Assembly (NCBI GenBank): GCA_000727475.1
Contig: KL647294.1
Location: forward strand, 1,300,369-1,364,368
Origin: Sarcocystis neurona
Taxonomy: Eukaryota; Apicomplexa; Conoidasida; Eucoccidiorida; Sarcocystidae
DNA: 64,000 bases
Reading direction: 5' to 3'
Position 1 is the stretch's first letter. Each line of letters opens with the position of its first letter. The translations under genes were made by a program, and so were the position numbers. Shown here piece by piece: positions 63,579 to 64,000 of the stretch. The notes beneath the pieces are model-generated. The model made no database searches and had not been told where the DNA came from. It worked only from the letters and a program-made list of their open reading frames with translations.

Positions 63579-64000
63579 CTACCCATTGCAGTCGCAGGGG
63601 TCAGCCACCGCTCGGAGATGACACCAGTTACAAAACGCAGTGTAAAGCGGTACTGAAGTAGAGTCGCTGTTTGCTTCAAGGCTTGCCGCTCCCGCTGTGC
63701 GGGTCCCCGTCGTGCTGCTATGCAGGACTGCTCCAACGGCTGTGATGGAGTATCGTCGCGGCTCCGCTCCACCGTGTCCAATTCTAAACAGTTGTTTTGC
63801 CACCGCTCGTCCGCGTGCCTGCTCCTGGAAGCAGCGATGCAACGCTGCCGCTACTGCTGAAGCAGCTGCTCTTGACGCTTGTCGTTTTGCCTGGTGTGCC
63901 GCTACTGCTGGGACGGAAGAGCTGTCCCTGCTGCTGCGGCTGTTGTTGCAGCCGCCGCTGCGATTCTCAAGAACTGCTTCAGCTGCGGCTGCTGGCTGAT
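63579..64000 (-). CDS. Possible partial gene at the right edge
   Basis: On the minus strand one frame stays open from the window edge to the stop at 63579. It starts in Ala/Gln/Ser-rich, GCA/CAG-oriented DNA and then becomes helical and basic (ALHRCFQEQARGRAVAKQLF) before ordinary sequence. CAG orientation on the coding strand fits the exon pattern seen in the other genes here. The last part (below about 63780) may be intron read-through, because an AG-rich junction precedes it. The 5' end lies outside the window. Function unknown. Confidence 0.3.
   Translation of the reverse strand, partial: QPAAAAEAVLENRSGGCNNSRSSRDSSSVPAVAAHQAKRQASRAAASAVAAALHRCFQEQARGRAVAKQLFRIGHGGAEPRRYSITAVGAVLHSSTTGTRTAGAASLEANSDSTSVPLYTAFCNWCHLRAVADPCDCNG

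Noticed and set aside
1..64000. Telomeric heptamer arrays, LTR or non-LTR retrotransposon coding regions, rRNA genes
   Set aside because: No tandem AGGGTTT-type repeats, reverse transcriptase or integrase motifs, or rRNA core words were found on reading either strand by eye.

Overview
The window looks like nuclear DNA of an apicomplexan coccidian, most likely Eimeria or a close relative. The evidence is dense CAG/GCA/CTG triplet tracts that encode Gln/Ala/Ser/Leu runs, alternation of repeat-rich blocks with repeat-poor blocks, intron-rich genes, long TA/GT microsatellites and balanced base composition. The genus is an inference. No telomeric heptamer array, rRNA or tRNA gene was recognised.

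Three conserved housekeeping genes can be assembled exon by exon from protein similarity and compatible splice phases. ORC4, an origin recognition complex subunit (+ strand, about 21.7-31.4 kb), is a large repeat-expanded AAA+ protein. EIF2B-alpha (+ strand, about 39.4-52.6 kb) has a Gln-rich N-terminal extension built on a 27-bp minisatellite, and an assembly gap lies inside that extension. Peptidyl-tRNA hydrolase 2 (- strand, 55.8-60.6 kb) has five recognisable exons. The last two genes are convergent. A compact intronless gene at 12.58-13.26 kb (- strand) encodes a secreted, probably GPI-anchored protein with an SRS-like six-cysteine domain.

Layout: 0-5.3 kb is a repeat-rich multi-exon + strand gene of unknown function, probably cut by the left edge. 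From 5.3 to 12.5 kb there are microsatellites, a dispersed repeat and no convincing gene. The SRS-like gene follows, with a 126-bp tandem duplication just upstream. From 13.7 to 21 kb the DNA is repeat-poor and apparently gene-free, with two minisatellites (70 bp and 29 bp). ORC4 comes next. From 31.4 to 37 kb the DNA is repeat-poor without a recognisable gene. From 37 to 52.6 kb lies EIF2B-alpha with kilobase introns full of degenerate tandem repeats. PTH2 fills 55.8-60.6 kb. The last 3 kb hold weak candidates, including a possible partial - strand gene at the right edge.

The three housekeeping genes act in unrelated processes (replication licensing, translation initiation, peptidyl-tRNA recycling), so there is no operon-like logic. 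Two patterns cross genes. First, CTG-type tracts on the coding strand tend to sit just before 3' splice sites, while CAG/GCA tracts tend to sit in exons. Second, the triplet tracts are open in several frames on both strands, so ORF length is no evidence for coding there. Exon borders are inferred by eye from homology and splice phase; no transcript data were available.
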